A program made the position numbers and the translations under genes. Positions 5,089-5,496 of a stretch of 5,496 nucleotides of DNA are shown piece by piece; within the stretch, counting starts at the first letter, position 1, and each line of letters opens with the position of its first letter. Source of the DNA: Thiomargarita sp. (lineage in GTDB: Bacteria; Pseudomonadota; Gammaproteobacteria; Beggiatoales; Beggiatoaceae); the NCBI GenBank assembly GCA_030635005.1, contig DAOVZS010000144.1, positions 1-5,496 on the forward strand. The letters are read 5' to 3'. The notes beneath the pieces were generated by a model, which saw nothing but the letters and a program-made list of their open reading frames with translations, made no database searches and was not told the DNA's origin.

Positions 5089-5496
5089 ATGAATAAAGAA
5101 ATTCTTTTAGTCGTGGATATGGTATCTAACGAAAAAGGCGTGAGTAAAGAAGTTATTTTCAATGCCTTAGAATGTGCTATCGCAAGTGCCACCAAAAAAC
5201 ATTATAATAATACTATCGATGTACGTGTAGACATTGAACGGAGAACCGGTGATTATAAAGCATATCGTCGTTGGCTAGTCGTCGACGATGAGAATATAGA
5301 TTTATCTGATACACAAATTAATTTAACAGAAGCACAAATAGAAAATCCCGATATTTCTGTCACAGAATATATTGAAAAAGAAATAAAATCTGTTAGTTTT
5401 GACCGCATTGGTGCACAAACAGCCAAACAAGTTATTATACAAAAAATACGAGAAGCAGAACGGGTTCAAATTTTTGAAGCTTATAAAGAGCGGCAA
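5089..5496 (+). CDS. nusA: Transcription termination/antitermination factor NusA (N-terminal part, cut by window end)
   Basis: NusA binds RNA polymerase, promotes pausing and intrinsic termination, and takes part in rRNA and phage antitermination. The 136 codons present cover the N-terminal polymerase-binding domain. The S1, KH1-KH2 and any C-terminal acidic repeats lie beyond the window (E. coli NusA is 495 residues). Seen: the opening MNKEILLVVDMVSNEKGVSK, the helix with ALECAIASATKK at 26-37, DVRVDIERRTGDY at 44-56, RRWLVV at 60-65, and the strongly conserved stretch from SFDRIGAQTAKQV (103-115) through QKIREAER (118-125). The frame is open throughout and the start has a good SD. In most gammaproteobacteria rimP sits directly upstream in a rimP-nusA-infB operon. 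Here the upstream DNA is a 282-bp intergenic region and then divergent dapC, so nusA appears to be first in its transcript. E. coli NusA regulates its own operon, which makes the upstream hairpins notable. Confidence 0.96.
   Translation, partial: MNKEILLVVDMVSNEKGVSKEVIFNALECAIASATKKHYNNTIDVRVDIERRTGDYKAYRRWLVVDDENIDLSDTQINLTEAQIENPDISVTEYIEKEIKSVSFDRIGAQTAKQVIIQKIREAERVQIFEAYKERQ

Noticed and set aside
4986..5195. 69-codon minus-strand frame across the nusA start
   Set aside because: It overlaps the secure nusA coding start and its RBS antisense; the peptide has no family-like pattern.
1..5496. CRISPR array, tRNA/rRNA gene, insertion sequence or prophage
   Set aside because: I saw no regularly spaced repeats beyond the two hairpin copies, no tRNA-like cloverleaf, no transposase frame and no terminal repeats.

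Overview
The window looks like chromosomal housekeeping DNA from an AT-rich gammaproteobacterium. GlmU, CTP synthase and the NusA N-terminus all read like gammaproteobacterial proteins; for example NusA starts MNKEILLVV and contains RRWLVVD, close to the enterobacterial protein. DapC of the MNP...YPFE type is typical of beta/gammaproteobacteria. A+T is high throughout, especially between genes. I cannot name the genus. A Thiotrichales-like or other AT-rich lineage is only a guess.

Layout: (1) The 5' 406 codons of glmU run leftward from 1219 and leave the window at position 1. (2) An 85-bp divergent intergenic region (1220-1304) with a small hairpin separates glmU from pyrG. (3) Complete pyrG (CTP synthase) occupies 1305-2933 on +. 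(4) A 221-bp AT-rich gap carries an 11-bp inverted repeat and a good sigma70-like promoter. (5) A small stand-alone FHA-domain protein lies at 3155-3526 on +. (6) A hairpin at 3572-3600 sits between the convergent FHA gene and dapC. (7) dapC (succinyldiaminopimelate aminotransferase) lies on - and most likely starts at 4806. (8) A 282-bp divergent intergenic region (4807-5088) holds the most unusual DNA in the window: two copies of an identical terminator-like hairpin 53 bp apart, then a nearly perfect 22-bp palindrome over a candidate -35 box, then a short 19-codon ORF. (9) nusA starts at 5089 on + and leaves the window after 136 codons.

Functionally, GlmU makes UDP-GlcNAc and DapC supplies meso-DAP/lysine, so both feed peptidoglycan synthesis. 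PyrG makes CTP. NusA controls transcription elongation and termination. The FHA protein is a predicted phosphothreonine reader with no obvious partner here. The genes are arranged as divergent and convergent single units, so no operon is evident within the window. The usual rimP gene is not directly upstream of nusA.

I see no clear new multi-gene system. The best leads are the regulatory-looking DNA in front of nusA and the solitary FHA protein.
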